Positions 30,596 through 39,291 are shown, numbered from the stretch's first letter. The stretch: 64,000 nt of DNA from Bacteroides mediterraneensis (GCF_016900355.1 NZ_JACJKA010000014.1:1-64000), one strand, 5' to 3'. Program-made: numbers and translations. Notes: generated by a model from the sequence alone, not told the origin.

Positions 30596-31282
30596 TTATA
30601 AGCCAAACTTATATCCCACGGAAAGCGTCAGCGTGTGATAGTTGGCGCCAATCACATCATTCTTGCCTTCTTTGCCCAAGGAAAGGTCATATTGCAGCTT
30701 GGCATACCAGTGATGGGTTTCAATACCTATATTGGAAGATACACCCCAGTCAAAGCGGCGGGCCTCATCGTAAAGGTAGAGATTGTCATTTCCCCAGGCA
30801 TCCTTCCCATACACAAAACCGTCATAATACTGTTCATACATTCCCGGGAGACTTCCCTCTAGATAGTAAGGATTGCTGTCAAACTTGTTTTTCAGGCAGA
30901 AAGCCACGTAGGGTCCCACGCCGAAAAACAGTTTGGTGTCCTTGTTCAGGTTCCATCTGAACTGGGCCATCACCGGTATCTGCAGGAAATGCCTTGTCTG
31001 CGACACGTTCTCTATCCAGGTGGAGTTTTCATTGCTGTAGATTCCCCCGTTGGAAATGGAATATCCCCTGAAAGTGTAAAACAAGCCCGATTCAATGCCG
31101 AAATGGCGGGTCAGATTGAAATCGGCGGCTACCCCGACTTTGGCAGAAGGTCTCCATTCCTGTCCCCATCCGTATCTCTGTACGGCAGAAATACCTGCTT
31201 CGGGAGCCAATGTCACATTTTGTGCGTACACTCCGCACAAGCTTGCCATCAGCAGGCAAGCCAAAACTACTTTTTTCTTCAT
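30596..31282 (-). CDS. Small outer-membrane beta-barrel (porin-like) protein
   Basis: A 228-residue intact barrel protein with signal peptide MKKKVVLACLLMASLCGVYAQ. Mature strands include VTLAPEAGISAVQRYGWG, GVAADFNLTRHFGIESGLFY, RHFLQIPVMAQFRWNLN, KLFFGVGPYVAFCLKNKF, ETHHWYAKLQYDLSLG and the C-terminal LTLSVGYKFGL. That is typical of 8-stranded OmpA/OmpW-like barrels (PorT or outer-membrane beta-barrel families) of unknown role. It is the near-identical twin of the frameshifted gene at 13411-14096 in opposite orientation; homology stops just outside the coding region. The start is ATG 31282 (a GTG precedes it). Confidence 0.85.
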   Translation of the reverse strand: MKKKVVLACLLMASLCGVYAQNVTLAPEAGISAVQRYGWGQEWRPSAKVGVAADFNLTRHFGIESGLFYTFRGYSISNGGIYSNENSTWIENVSQTRHFLQIPVMAQFRWNLNKDTKLFFGVGPYVAFCLKNKFDSNPYYLEGSLPGMYEQYYDGFVYGKDAWGNDNLYLYDEARRFDWGVSSNIGIETHHWYAKLQYDLSLGKEGKNDVIGANYHTLTLSVGYKFGL

Positions 31283-31350
31283 CACTTTCTAATTTAGAAT
31301 TTAAAAGTTGCTTTCAATCCTCTTTTCTTTCGGAAAAGAAGGAAACAGCA

Positions 31351-31358
31351 CAAATATA
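31351..31358 (-). promoter_or_regulatory. -7 element of the intact barrel gene
   Basis: On the minus strand TATATTTG lies 68 bp before ATG 31282. The rest of the 31283-31704 gap is AT-rich with no convincing gene, terminator or repeat; short frames there have no family resemblance. Confidence 0.45.
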
Positions 31359-31704
31359 TACAATCAATATTGCATTTACATAACGCGAAAGTGATTCTTT
31401 GTGGCTTTTTGGCGTCTTTTGGGGAAGTTTATACCTAAACATTTACCCAAGACTAATAGCACGAATATAATATAAAGAACATTGCATAATACTAAATTTC
31501 TTTGGAAGGCAATAAATAGGCTATTAATCAACAGGTTACATACATAATATCGCACTTTTATTTTTCTGAGAAAAAATACACATGTAATCAAAATACACAA
31601 ATAAACTCACCGTAGAAGATTTTGTATCGCACAAAATTTTCCCACCTTCAGAGGTTCTCACAGCTTCAATACTCCTATGAAGCATACTTTCTCTCCCTGA
31701 TTTT

Positions 31705-32418
31705 TCAAAGTTTTTCAAGTATATATAAAGGGATGCCTGTATATTCGGATATTTTTTCCAGTGGAACCGAATCCTTTTTCATGGCCACTGCAATCTTTAT
31801 AACGGAAGGCTGCACACGATCTTGGAACAACAAACTGGAAAGATGCTTTATAGCCTTCTGAAGTCTTTCCCGGTCCTGCTCCCGACTGAGATCCATACCA
31901 CTGAATGCTGACACTCTGTTATGAAGTATCATATAATAGATTCCCCCCACAAGCAATGCTGACACAGCCACGATGTCTGTATCTGAATCAGAAAATAAAT
32001 CTGCAAATTTCTTGCACAAAGGAAGAGTGTGGAATTCTCTTAACTGAGCGGTACGGCGACTCGTTTCATTATCCGTGGCAATTTCCCATCTCAACAGCTC
32101 CTGCATAATCTTATTGTTCCACAAAGAATCGAAAAGATTACATAGAATAGCTTCATAATCTGCTTGGTCATTTCCACCTGAAACAGGAATTTTCACCACG
32201 TCACTGAACCAATAATCAAACTTCTTGACATATTCATCGATGAACGCATTCAAGTCCTTGTATCTCCTATAAAACTGCACAGGCTCTATTTCTGCCTTCT
32301 GCATGATTCCTGTGGTAGTCAAGTGGCTGAACCCATCTTTTCGTATTAAAGCGGTAGCTGCCTCCAAAATCGATTTCTCCACGTCCTCCGCACTCCTTCT
32401 TTTTCTTCGCTTTTCCAT
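31705..32418 (-). CDS. TetR/AcrR-family transcriptional regulator
   Basis: A 237-residue regulator. After a basic start (MEKRRKRRSAEDVEKSIL) comes the helix-turn-helix EAATALIRKDGFSHLTTTGIMQKAEIEPVQFYRRYKDLNAFIDEYV. The middle is helical and ligand-binding. The extreme C-terminus (IKIAVAMKKDSVPLEKISEYTGIPLYILEKL) looks like a second small helix-turn-helix, unusual for TetR proteins. An imperfect palindrome ACTTAAACTTTCAAGT at 32461-32476 upstream could be its operator. It is transcribed toward the barrel gene, with a 422-bp gap between them. It shows no close similarity to the TetR protein at 12489. Confidence 0.78.
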   Translation of the reverse strand: MEKRRKRRSAEDVEKSILEAATALIRKDGFSHLTTTGIMQKAEIEPVQFYRRYKDLNAFIDEYVKKFDYWFSDVVKIPVSGGNDQADYEAILCNLFDSLWNNKIMQELLRWEIATDNETSRRTAQLREFHTLPLCKKFADLFSDSDTDIVAVSALLVGGIYYMILHNRVSAFSGMDLSREQDRERLQKAIKHLSSLLFQDRVQPSVIKIAVAMKKDSVPLEKISEYTGIPLYILEKL

Positions 32419-32587
32419 TTTATTTCAAGGCATTACTCTGTGTATTTCTTCGAATGTATTACTTAAACTTTCAAGTCGTAAAAATATCATTTTTTATTAC
32501 ATCTTGGCAATTTCGTCCTGACAAAATAATATTATAGAAAGAAATACCTCAAAATAACAATAACACCTGCAATCCAATAGAAAACCA

Positions 32588-32625
32588 CAGAGGGGCCGTC
32601 TCTATAAAATCTGAGACGACCCCTC
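32588..32625 (-). terminator. Terminator of the NahK-like kinase gene
   Basis: AGAGGGGCCGTCTC (32588-32601) and GAGACGACCCCTCT (32612-32625) pair over 14 bp on the minus strand with one U-G pair, 31 bp beyond the kinase stop, followed there by GTGGTTTTC. Confidence 0.7.
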
Positions 32626-32655
32626 TATACGTTTATCTCCTTTTAAAATCTGAAC

Positions 32656-33738
32656 TTACAGCAGCGAAGCGATATAAGCCTTCATTTCGGGAACTGCCTT
32701 ACGAGCCTCCTGATACAGTTTATATTGTGCCAGTGTACGCACGTAATTATGTTCTGCATACTTCGTTTGGTAATAGGTATCTCCGTTGAGATAGTCGGCC
32801 AGGAAACGCACGGCCTGCATGTAGGGGAACAACATCACGGCATAGGGCAACATCTCAATTTCCAGCGGAGTAAGGAAACTCTTGGCCGATTCGATGTATC
32901 CCTTGGCAAAGGCCCGGAAGATGTCCATGTTGAAGTGAATCTTGTCCAAATCGGGTTCATCCTCAGGAGCGGTGTTAGCTGCAGAACGCAGGAAATCACC
33001 GAAATCAGAGAACACAAAGCTCGGCATGGTAGTGTCGAGGTCGATGACACACAACACATGGCCGTCCTTGTCGAACAGCATATTCGATACCTTGGTGTCA
33101 CAATGGCAAATGCGTTTCGGCAACTTGCCTTCACGATACAGACGTTCGGCCACGCACATCTCATCGGCATCTTTTTCAATCTCTCCTACCAATGACTGTA
33201 CCTTTTCCAGACGGCCTGCAGCATTCTGGGCCACGGCCTCACGCAGTTGCTTCATACGGAACTCCATGTTATGGAAATCAGGAATCGTTTCTCCCAGTTT
33301 CTCCGGAATGTCAGCCAACATGGCCTCAAACTCACCGAACTTCAACCCCACCAAGTAAGAAGATTCCGGCGTGACAGCTTCCAGCGTCTGTGATTCAGGA
33401 ATAAACACGCATACACGCCAGTAATGTTCTCCATCGAAATAATAGGTTTTACCCTCGGCAGTAGGCAAAAAACGAAGCACCTTGCGGTCAATGTCCGTCT
33501 CATGCGCCTTTTCAAGCTTTTCCCGGATATGACGGGTCACACACTCGATGTTGTGCTGAAGCAGTTCCACATCCTGAAAAACCTGATGGTTGATACACTG
33601 CAGAATGTAATCGAACTCTTTCGGATCTGCTGTCTGCACTTTGTAGGTCTTGTTAATCAGACCGGCTGTCAAAGGAATGATTTCCCCCACCTTTCCAATG
33701 CCTTTAAATTGTGAAATAATTTCATTAAGCGATTTCAT
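32656..33738 (-). CDS. Aminoglycoside phosphotransferase-fold kinase (NahK-like sugar kinase)
   Basis: A 360-residue cytoplasmic kinase of the APH/choline-kinase fold. Visible motifs are PLTAGLINKTYKV (nucleotide loop), ICHCDTKVSNMLFD (catalytic HxDxxxxN) and VIDLDTTMPSFVFSDFGD (metal-binding DxD region). The HCDTKxxN and DLDTxMP strings match N-acetylhexosamine 1-kinases of gut bacteria (NahK), which phosphorylate GlcNAc/GalNAc; the substrate here is inference. Glycoside genes are not adjacent. The ATG at 33738 was preferred to an upstream TTG. The gene has its own promoter and terminator. Confidence 0.8.
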   Translation of the reverse strand: MKSLNEIISQFKGIGKVGEIIPLTAGLINKTYKVQTADPKEFDYILQCINHQVFQDVELLQHNIECVTRHIREKLEKAHETDIDRKVLRFLPTAEGKTYYFDGEHYWRVCVFIPESQTLEAVTPESSYLVGLKFGEFEAMLADIPEKLGETIPDFHNMEFRMKQLREAVAQNAAGRLEKVQSLVGEIEKDADEMCVAERLYREGKLPKRICHCDTKVSNMLFDKDGHVLCVIDLDTTMPSFVFSDFGDFLRSAANTAPEDEPDLDKIHFNMDIFRAFAKGYIESAKSFLTPLEIEMLPYAVMLFPYMQAVRFLADYLNGDTYYQTKYAEHNYVRTLAQYKLYQEARKAVPEMKAYIASLL

Positions 33739-33830
33739 GGTCACCAAATAAATTAGGTTTATAATATCATTTAATTAGATTCTATACTTTATACCGCATA
33801 CTTTCAAAATATTCTAATTTTTATACGGTG

Positions 33831-33863
33831 CAAAGATAGGGAAGTTTTTACGGATAACCGCAA
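33831..33863 (-). promoter_or_regulatory. Promoter of the NahK-like kinase gene
   Basis: Minus-strand TATCTTTG (33831-33838) has a TTG at 33861-33863 about 22 bp upstream. The leader is ~87 bases. It is back-to-back with the promoter of the TPR gene. Confidence 0.5.
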
Positions 33864-33890
33864 TCCTTTCAGAATATTTTCTGCAAAATC

Positions 33891-33921
33891 TTTGCAAATT
33901 CACAGAAAGTTTATAGATTTG
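33891..33921 (+). promoter_or_regulatory. Promoter of the TPR protein gene
   Basis: TTTG (33891-33894) and TAGATTTG (33914-33921) are 19 bp apart, 22 bp ahead of ATG 33944. Confidence 0.65.
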
Positions 33922-33943
33922 CCCCGTTAAAAAACTAAACTCT

Positions 33944-34558
33944 ATGAAAACCACCATGAAAACACTGGCACTCTTACTGATGTGCTGCTTTATTTCTGCC
34001 CTGCATGCAGAAAATATTCAACGCCCGCAAAGCGAAAATTATATAAAAGGTGTAGAAGCGCTCAACGAAGGAGATCCTGCGACAGCTTATACCTATTTAA
34101 ATGCAGAAATCAACGAACATCCAGACAACGGTTACGCACACTGCTACATGGCACTGATTTGTAACTTTTGCCAAGATACCAAACTGGCCTTGGAAGCGCT
34201 TAACTCAAGCTTGCAACTGATTCCGGAAGCCGACAAGGAATACCGTTCATTTGCACACTACTCCAGAGGTGTACTGCTTACCCAACTGAAAATGTGGGAC
34301 CGCGCTGAAGAGGACTTGAACGAAGCCATCCGCCTGAATCCGCAGGACGTGGAAAACTACAAGTCACGTGCACAACTGTACCTGGAAACCGCTCGCTACG
34401 AAGAATCATTCAACGATTTGACTCATGCGCTTGAACTGGACAGCAAGGCCGACGTAAACGATTTGGTACTTCAACTTATGGCTGTAGCACCCAACAACGA
34501 TTTGATGGAGCGCATCACAGCTACTTACCAACAACTTGACCAAGTCACAATCCATTAA
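33944..34558 (+). CDS. Secreted tetratricopeptide-repeat protein
   Basis: A 204-residue periplasmic protein. A signal peptide (MKTLALLLMCCFISALHA) precedes about four TPR units: YIKGVEALNEGDPATAYTYL, GYAHCYMALICNFCQDTKLAL, AHYSRGVLLTQLKMWDRAEEDLNEAIRLNP and NYKSRAQLYLETARYEESFNDLTHALELD. TPRs form a protein-binding solenoid. No enzymatic domain is attached and no partner is adjacent. It is flanked by its own promoter and a strong terminator. Confidence 0.8.
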   Translation: MKTTMKTLALLLMCCFISALHAENIQRPQSENYIKGVEALNEGDPATAYTYLNAEINEHPDNGYAHCYMALICNFCQDTKLALEALNSSLQLIPEADKEYRSFAHYSRGVLLTQLKMWDRAEEDLNEAIRLNPQDVENYKSRAQLYLETARYEESFNDLTHALELDSKADVNDLVLQLMAVAPNNDLMERITATYQQLDQVTIH

Positions 34559-34588
34559 TCACAATCCAAAGACTTGGATTGTCACCAG

Positions 34589-34617
34589 AAAGCCATCTCA
34601 CCCCGTGAGATGGCTTT
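34589..34617 (+). terminator. Terminator of the TPR gene
   Basis: AAAGCCATCTCAC (34589-34601) and GTGAGATGGCTTT (34605-34617) form a 13-bp stem with a CCC loop and a following T run. A second perfect 9-bp hairpin, ACAATCCAA/TTGGATTGT (34561-34582), lies just before it. Confidence 0.85.
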
Positions 34618-34623
34618 TTTTCA

Positions 34624-34655
34624 GTTGCAGAGAAAGAAATGATTTACTACATTTG
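34624..34655 (+). promoter_or_regulatory. Promoter of the peptide transporter gene
   Basis: GTTG (34624-34627) and TACATTTG (34648-34655) are 20 bp apart, 42 bp before ATG 34698. Confidence 0.55.
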
Positions 34656-34697
34656 CAAAAAATCAAAATTTTCTAACATTTTATCAACAAAACAAGA

Positions 34698-36248
34698 ATG
34701 AATCGAACAAAAGGGCATCCGAAAGGACTTTATCTACTCTTCGTAACTGAGATGTGGGAACGCTTCAGTTACTACGGCATGCGCGCGCTGTTCATGCTCT
34801 ACATGGTGCAGGCGTTACTTTTCGACAAGGAAACAGCTTCACAAGTATATGGCAGCTACACGGGACTGGTGTATCTCACCCCGCTCATCGGCGGTTACAT
34901 TGCCGACCGCTACTGGGGCAACCGGCGGTCTATCGTGGTAGGGGCACTGACCATGGCCATCGGACAGTTTCTGCTCTTCCTCAGCGCTTGTTATTTCCAT
35001 GAAGTGGCACTCGCCAAATACCTGATGTTCTGCGGACTGGGTCTGCTGATTTTAGGGAACGGCTTTTTCAAACCCAATATCTCAACCATGGTAGGACGCC
35101 TCTATACGCCCGACGACAACCGCAAGGACTCGGCCTTCACCATTTTCTATATGGGGGTAAACGTAGGCTCTACCATCGCTCCGCTGGTATGCGGACTGGT
35201 GGGCAACACGGGACATCCAGAGGACTTCAAATGGGGATTCCTTTCGGCCTGCATCGGCATGCTCTTAGGTGCAGGAGTATTCCAGCTCTTCAAGAACAAA
35301 TACATCTGTGACCCTGACGGAAATCCGGTGGGTACAGCGCCACAAAAAATCGCCACCGACACCACTTCTGCCGAAGGAAATACACAGAAAAAGACAACCA
35401 CCGGACGCACCATCCTGATGATTGGCAGTACCTTAATCCTGACCCTTCTTTTCTCAGTCAACTGGGGTGCGGAGGGCAGTGCCCTCTTTGCCGGAGCCGA
35501 CTGGATTGGCTCGCTGATTTATGCTACGGCCATCGTGATGCCAATCTTTATCATCACCGACCACTCACTGACCCGGCATGAGAAAGTGCGCATCGGCGTG
35601 ATTTACATCATTGCTTTCTTCGTCATCTTCTTCTGGGCAGCCTACGAACAGGCAGGGGCTTCCCTCACCTTCTTCGCCGACGAACAGACCGACCGCCACA
35701 TCGGCAGTTGGGAAATGCCGGCAGCCTACTTCCAGTCGTTCAACCCCATCATGATTGTCACGCTGGCCCCGATTTTTGCCGCCGTATGGTCGTTCTTAGG
35801 CAAAAAAGGCATCGAACCGAGCTCTCCGCGCAAGCAGGCCATCGGACTGGGACTGCTGGCCTTAGGCTACCTGTTCATTGCTTTCGGAGTGAAAAACGTG
35901 GAACCTGGCGTGAAGGTCAGCATGGTATGGCTCACCGGCCTCTACCTGATTCATACCATGGGCGAACTTTGCTTGGCTCCCATCGGCCTCTCGCTGGTCT
36001 ACAAACTCTCGCCCGCCCGTTTCTCTTCCCTGCTGATGGGCGTGTGGTACCTCAGTACCTCGGCGGCCAACAAATTTGCCGGACTGCTGAGCGGTTACTA
36101 TCCGGAGCAGGGAGTGAGCAAGAGTTTCATGGGCTATCCGATTGAAAACCTGTTCGACTTCTTCATGCTCTTTGTCTTCATGAGCGGGGCAGCCGCTGTG
36201 ATTCTTTTCCTGCTCTCCGGCAAGCTCAAGAAAATGATGGAAGTGTAA
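34698..36248 (+). CDS. POT-family proton-coupled oligopeptide transporter
   Basis: A 516-residue inner-membrane MFS protein of the POT/PTR2 family, importing di- and tripeptides with protons. The family motif ExxERFxYYG is present as EMWERFSYYGMRALFMLYM in helix 1. GNRRSIVVGALTMAIGQFLL, LGNGFFKPNISTMVGRLY (PTR2 signature) and AFTIFYMGVNVGSTIAPLVCG follow. Near residues 215-240 is a hydrophilic loop (GTAPQKIATDTTSAEGNTQK), and about 14 membrane segments are expected, as in bacterial POTs. MGELCLAPIGLSLVYKLSP is typical of helix 10. Nearby peptidases (S9, M48) could supply peptides, but they are not in its operon. Confidence 0.93.
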   Translation: MNRTKGHPKGLYLLFVTEMWERFSYYGMRALFMLYMVQALLFDKETASQVYGSYTGLVYLTPLIGGYIADRYWGNRRSIVVGALTMAIGQFLLFLSACYFHEVALAKYLMFCGLGLLILGNGFFKPNISTMVGRLYTPDDNRKDSAFTIFYMGVNVGSTIAPLVCGLVGNTGHPEDFKWGFLSACIGMLLGAGVFQLFKNKYICDPDGNPVGTAPQKIATDTTSAEGNTQKKTTTGRTILMIGSTLILTLLFSVNWGAEGSALFAGADWIGSLIYATAIVMPIFIITDHSLTRHEKVRIGVIYIIAFFVIFFWAAYEQAGASLTFFADEQTDRHIGSWEMPAAYFQSFNPIMIVTLAPIFAAVWSFLGKKGIEPSSPRKQAIGLGLLALGYLFIAFGVKNVEPGVKVSMVWLTGLYLIHTMGELCLAPIGLSLVYKLSPARFSSLLMGVWYLSTSAANKFAGLLSGYYPEQGVSKSFMGYPIENLFDFFMLFVFMSGAAAVILFLLSGKLKKMMEV

Positions 36249-36419
36249 ACGCGAAACCTATTGTAAAGACTATATACCCAGCGAAACAAGCCGTCCTCTG
36301 TCTGAAAACGAGTTTGTTTCCACATAGAAAAAACATCCCGCTGATTGGCTGGAAAAGAAGCACAGCCAGGTGAAAAATGGCTTGGCGAAAACAGAAATCT
36401 GATTGCGCAAAGCTTACAA

Positions 36420-36473
36420 GAAAACCTTCCGCTTTTCATTCCCTGAAATAAAGGTGAAAAGCAGAAGGTTTTC
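36420..36473. terminator. Long hairpin in the 36249-36688 gap
   Basis: GAAAACCTTCCGCTTTTCA (36420-36438) pairs with TGAAAAGCAGAAGGTTTTC (36455-36473), 18 of 19 positions, about 170 bp after the transporter stop. T runs are short on both sides, so termination is likely but not certain. The rest of the gap holds a second hairpin (36612) and no clear gene. Confidence 0.55.
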
Positions 36474-36484
36474 CTGCTAAATAT

Positions 36485-36556
36485 TCAATTCTCTCGGTTA
36501 TCGCGGAAGCGGTTGAAGGCGATGACTCCAGAAACACAAAGAACAAAGAGAACCAT
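36485..36556 (-). CDS. Possible 23-residue membrane micro-protein
   Basis: A short frame from ATG 36556 to TGA 36485 encodes MVLFVLCVSGVIAF followed by NRFRDNREN: one hydrophobic helix with a positively charged tail, like many bacterial small membrane proteins. TTACTTTG, a near -7, lies about 25 bp upstream on this strand, and the long hairpin at 36420-36473 follows. It may also be the tail of a lost gene or chance. Confidence 0.25.
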   Translation of the reverse strand: MVLFVLCVSGVIAFNRFRDNREN

Positions 36557-36611
36557 AAAACAATCAGCAAAGTAAAGTCAAACTTGCCACGATTTACTAC
36601 AGGACACAAAA

Positions 36612-36645
36612 AAGGCCGCCCCAGATTTGATTCTGAGACAGCCTT
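36612..36645 (-). terminator. Terminator of the TlpA-like gene
   Basis: On the minus strand AAGGCTGTCTCAGA pairs with TCTGGGGCGGCCTT (36612-36645) using three U-G pairs, followed by a run of T residues. It lies 43 bp past the gene's stop. Confidence 0.75.
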
Positions 36646-36688
36646 GTAAGATTGTATTTCCTTTCCGGAAGATTCCTTCCGAAACAGC

Positions 36689-37789
36689 TTATTTCATCAG
36701 TTCCGCCAGTTTGGCTTCCAGGTCTTCTCCACGCAGGTCGCGTGCCACGATGGTTCCGTCTTTTGAAACTAGCAACGTAGCCGGGATGGCACGAATGCCA
36801 TAAAGTCCGGCAGCTTCACATTGCCAGCCCTTCAGGTCAGACATCTGCGGCCAAGTGATGTTCAGGTCCTTGATAGCCTTCTTCCAGCTTTCGGCATTGT
36901 TGTCCAAAGAAACGCCCACGATACCGAAACCTTTTGCCTTGTATTTGGCATAAGCAGCCACTACATTCGGCATTTCCATACGGCAAGGTCCGCACCAGCT
37001 GGCCCAGAAATCAATCAGTGTATAGTTGTTGGCAGCCACGAAATCCGACAGCTTCACCGGATTGCCTTCCGGCGTATTCAGGGTGAAATCAATAAATTTC
37101 TGTCCTACAGCCGTCTTGGCTACCGTTTCCATATATTCCTTCAATGCCTTCACTCTCTCGTCGTTAGCAAAAGCAGCCGGAATCTTCTCCACCAACGGTT
37201 TTACCTTGTCCACTTCGAAAGAAGAGCTGAACATGGTCAGCAACTGTACACCAGCTGCACTACCGATATTCTCAGACACCAGCTGATAGATACGATCCAA
37301 TCCTTCGGTTTCCTTCTGGTCGAGTACCTTCATGATAGAATCCTGCTGTGCTTCTGTGAGCAGGGTATCAGCTTTAGCTTTCTGATACATCTCATTCATT
37401 TCCTTACCGATACGCTGGTATTCATCCATGAAATTCTGATAAGTATCATTATTAGGAGTACCTGACACACGGCTTTCGTTCGGAGACAGATTTACCTGAA
37501 TGTTTCCTTTTTCTACAAATACCATGGCAGCCATACGGGTATCGCCCTTCATGTAAGTCACGTAACGAGATAAGGCAACTGAATCCGGATTACCCTTAAA
37601 CTCAAAAGTTCCGTTTTTCACTACGACAGAATCGAGGGCTTCAAAACCTTCCTCCGTCTGTTTCTGCAAGAACACGGTGTCGCCGTCGGCTGCACCTTCG
37701 GCAGTACCTTTGATGGTAAAGCCTGCCTTTTCCTGACAAGCAGCCAAAGACATCAGTCCGGCTGCAGCAAATACTACAAATTTTTTCAT
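36689..37789 (-). CDS. TlpA-like thioredoxin lipoprotein (DUF4369/AhpC-TSA type)
   Basis: A 366-residue lipoprotein (signal MKKFVVFAAAGLMSLAAC, lipobox LAAC). The N-terminal ~120 residues are the DUF4369-like beta domain common in Bacteroidetes (FTIKGTAEGAADGDTVFLQKQ, LDSVVVKNGTFEFKG). A helical linker follows. The C-terminal ~140 residues are a thioredoxin fold with WASWCGPCRMEMPN (C266, C269) and IPATLLVSKDGTIVARDLRG, including the cis-Pro. It should reduce or exchange disulfides on envelope proteins, as in cytochrome c maturation or oxidative stress. The ATG at 37789 was chosen because the longer frame spans the promoter. Monocistronic. Confidence 0.88.
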   Translation of the reverse strand: MKKFVVFAAAGLMSLAACQEKAGFTIKGTAEGAADGDTVFLQKQTEEGFEALDSVVVKNGTFEFKGNPDSVALSRYVTYMKGDTRMAAMVFVEKGNIQVNLSPNESRVSGTPNNDTYQNFMDEYQRIGKEMNEMYQKAKADTLLTEAQQDSIMKVLDQKETEGLDRIYQLVSENIGSAAGVQLLTMFSSSFEVDKVKPLVEKIPAAFANDERVKALKEYMETVAKTAVGQKFIDFTLNTPEGNPVKLSDFVAANNYTLIDFWASWCGPCRMEMPNVVAAYAKYKAKGFGIVGVSLDNNAESWKKAIKDLNITWPQMSDLKGWQCEAAGLYGIRAIPATLLVSKDGTIVARDLRGEDLEAKLAELMK

Positions 37790-37830
37790 CTTGTTATTAT
37801 AGGTTTTATTCCGATTTGAAAATAACGGGG

Positions 37831-37838
37831 CAAAGATA
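37831..37838 (-). promoter_or_regulatory. -7 element of the TlpA-like gene
   Basis: Minus-strand TATCTTTG, 42 bp before ATG 37789. No good -33 is visible. Confidence 0.5.
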
Positions 37839-37865
37839 ATCGTTTCAAAGGAAATGCCTCCATTT

Positions 37866-38549
37866 TTACAAAAGAAAAAACAGACAGCAAAGCAGATAAG
37901 CACCCCGACACACTTCGTCGGGCACTCCAGCATAGTGTGTCAAACCACTGAAGTCCAAGGAAGAGAAGAACAGAGTGATAAAAAGCAGCACTACGAAGTA
38001 CGTACCCCTACACTTGTAGAAATAAGCCATGCCTTCCACCACATCGCGGTCGCTCAAATAAGAATCAGAAGCAAAACCATACACAATGGCCGGCAGGGCT
38101 ATACCCAACGAGCATACTCCCCACAGCCCGTCGGCCAGCGGAGAACCCGCCAACGTACCGATAGCACTGCGCACCAAGTTCCACGGCCCGAAAGCTAATA
38201 GAGCACAAAGTGCCACATAGCCCAAAAAAGTCATCGCCGCCAGTCCCAGTGCCCGCTTCTCCTTGCGGGAAAACTTGCGTGTACCGTCCGCTATTCTCCG
38301 GCAGGCATTTCCCAGTCCGGAATGCACAAACAGCCCTACCCCGAAAAACAGACACACCACCGCCTGAAACACAGGCGAAAGAATGTAGTCGTCAAGCAGG
38401 GTACGCAACAGCCACCGCAGCCCTTCGTCACTCAAAAGGCTGCGCACTCCCTCCCATTCATAAATACTGCCCGCCCACGACAACAGGGCTGTAAGCAGAA
38501 ACAGCAACAGGAAGCATGTAGCCGGATGCAGACTGAATTTATTCTTCAT
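37866..38549 (-). CDS. Multi-spanning membrane protein resembling the N-terminal part of AbgT transporters
   Basis: A 227-residue protein with about six membrane segments. The opening, HPATCFLLLFLLTALLSWAGSIYEWEGVRSLLSDEGLRW, followed by YILSPVFQAVVCLFFGVGLFVHSGL, resembles the first third of AbgT-type (p-aminobenzoyl-glutamate or sulfonamide efflux) transporters, which have about 500 residues. The later segments do not obviously continue that family. So it may be a shortened homologue or an unrelated protein with similar start. Its ATG at 38549 overlaps the response regulator's stop by 11 bp, so it is translationally coupled to a signalling operon. The function is unknown. Confidence 0.55.
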   Translation of the reverse strand: MKNKFSLHPATCFLLLFLLTALLSWAGSIYEWEGVRSLLSDEGLRWLLRTLLDDYILSPVFQAVVCLFFGVGLFVHSGLGNACRRIADGTRKFSRKEKRALGLAAMTFLGYVALCALLAFGPWNLVRSAIGTLAGSPLADGLWGVCSLGIALPAIVYGFASDSYLSDRDVVEGMAYFYKCRGTYFVVLLFITLFFSSLDFSGLTHYAGVPDEVCRGAYLLCCLFFLL

Positions 38550-39261
38550 CAGGTTCCAGGTTATCAATGTCAAGGATGCGGAGTTCAAAAGCCCTGGTTA
38601 CCAGCCGGCAGGCATTCACCCCCGTCCGTTCATCAGGACGGAACAAACGATTCACCAGTTCGTTCTGTCGCTTCTCGATAGATTTCACACCGAAAGGCAT
38701 CCCCTTCAAGTTCGTAATCATTTCCTTGGTATATCCCAGTGCCAGGTGACGCAGCAAACGTTCGTCGTATTCGTCAATATCATAGTCGATGATAGCCTCC
38801 TGTCGACGCTGTTCCACCTCGACCGTCTGCATGAAGCGGGCCACGATTTTTTCGAGTATCGGCTCGTTGAACACCAGTTTCTTGCCGTCCATCACCGCCT
38901 GTACGTCGGTCGCCGTCAGCAGTTCGCCCGTTTTCAGGATAATACCTACGGCACCAGCCCGAAGCGCATCCACCCACAGCTTCTCATTCAGAATCTCTCC
39001 AGTAAAAATGAGCACCTTCAGTTCAGGACGTTCCCGGTGCAGACGGGCACAAATTTCCACGCCGATGGTGGTAGAGCCCCCTAAGCCCAAGTCGAGCAGT
39101 ACCATGTCGGGCGTACATGTTTCCATCAGTTTCCAGAACTCCTCCTCGGTCATGGCCGTACCAATCACCTCGGCATTCGGTATCTCGTGACGGAAAATCT
39201 CTTCCGTTCCTTTCAACTCCAGTTTGACATCTTCTACGATGACTACCTTAAACTTCTCCAT
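38539..39261 (-). CDS. Response regulator with LuxR-like DNA-binding domain
   Basis: A 240-residue response regulator. The receiver domain (1-125) has the acidic pocket E10-D11, phosphoacceptor D57 in MVLLDLGLGG, the T in VLIFTGE and K in GIILKTGE. The linker (residues ~150-170) is acidic. The C-terminal ~60 residues (YDERLLRHLALGYTKEMITN, then VKSIEKRQNELVNRLF) are a LuxR/NarL-like helix-turn-helix. It lies 30 bp after the giant sensor kinase gene, so it is almost certainly its partner. Confidence 0.88.
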   Translation of the reverse strand: MEKFKVVIVEDVKLELKGTEEIFRHEIPNAEVIGTAMTEEEFWKLMETCTPDMVLLDLGLGGSTTIGVEICARLHRERPELKVLIFTGEILNEKLWVDALRAGAVGIILKTGELLTATDVQAVMDGKKLVFNEPILEKIVARFMQTVEVEQRRQEAIIDYDIDEYDERLLRHLALGYTKEMITNLKGMPFGVKSIEKRQNELVNRLFRPDERTGVNACRLVTRAFELRILDIDNLEPDEE

Positions 39262-39291
39262 ATTATCTTGACTTTATATTTTTTCAATCGG

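Noticed and set aside
31376-31600. 74-codon minus-strand frame in the AT-rich gap
   Set aside because: Composition reflects AT-rich DNA; starts with GTG/ATG ambiguity, no promoter and no family resemblance.
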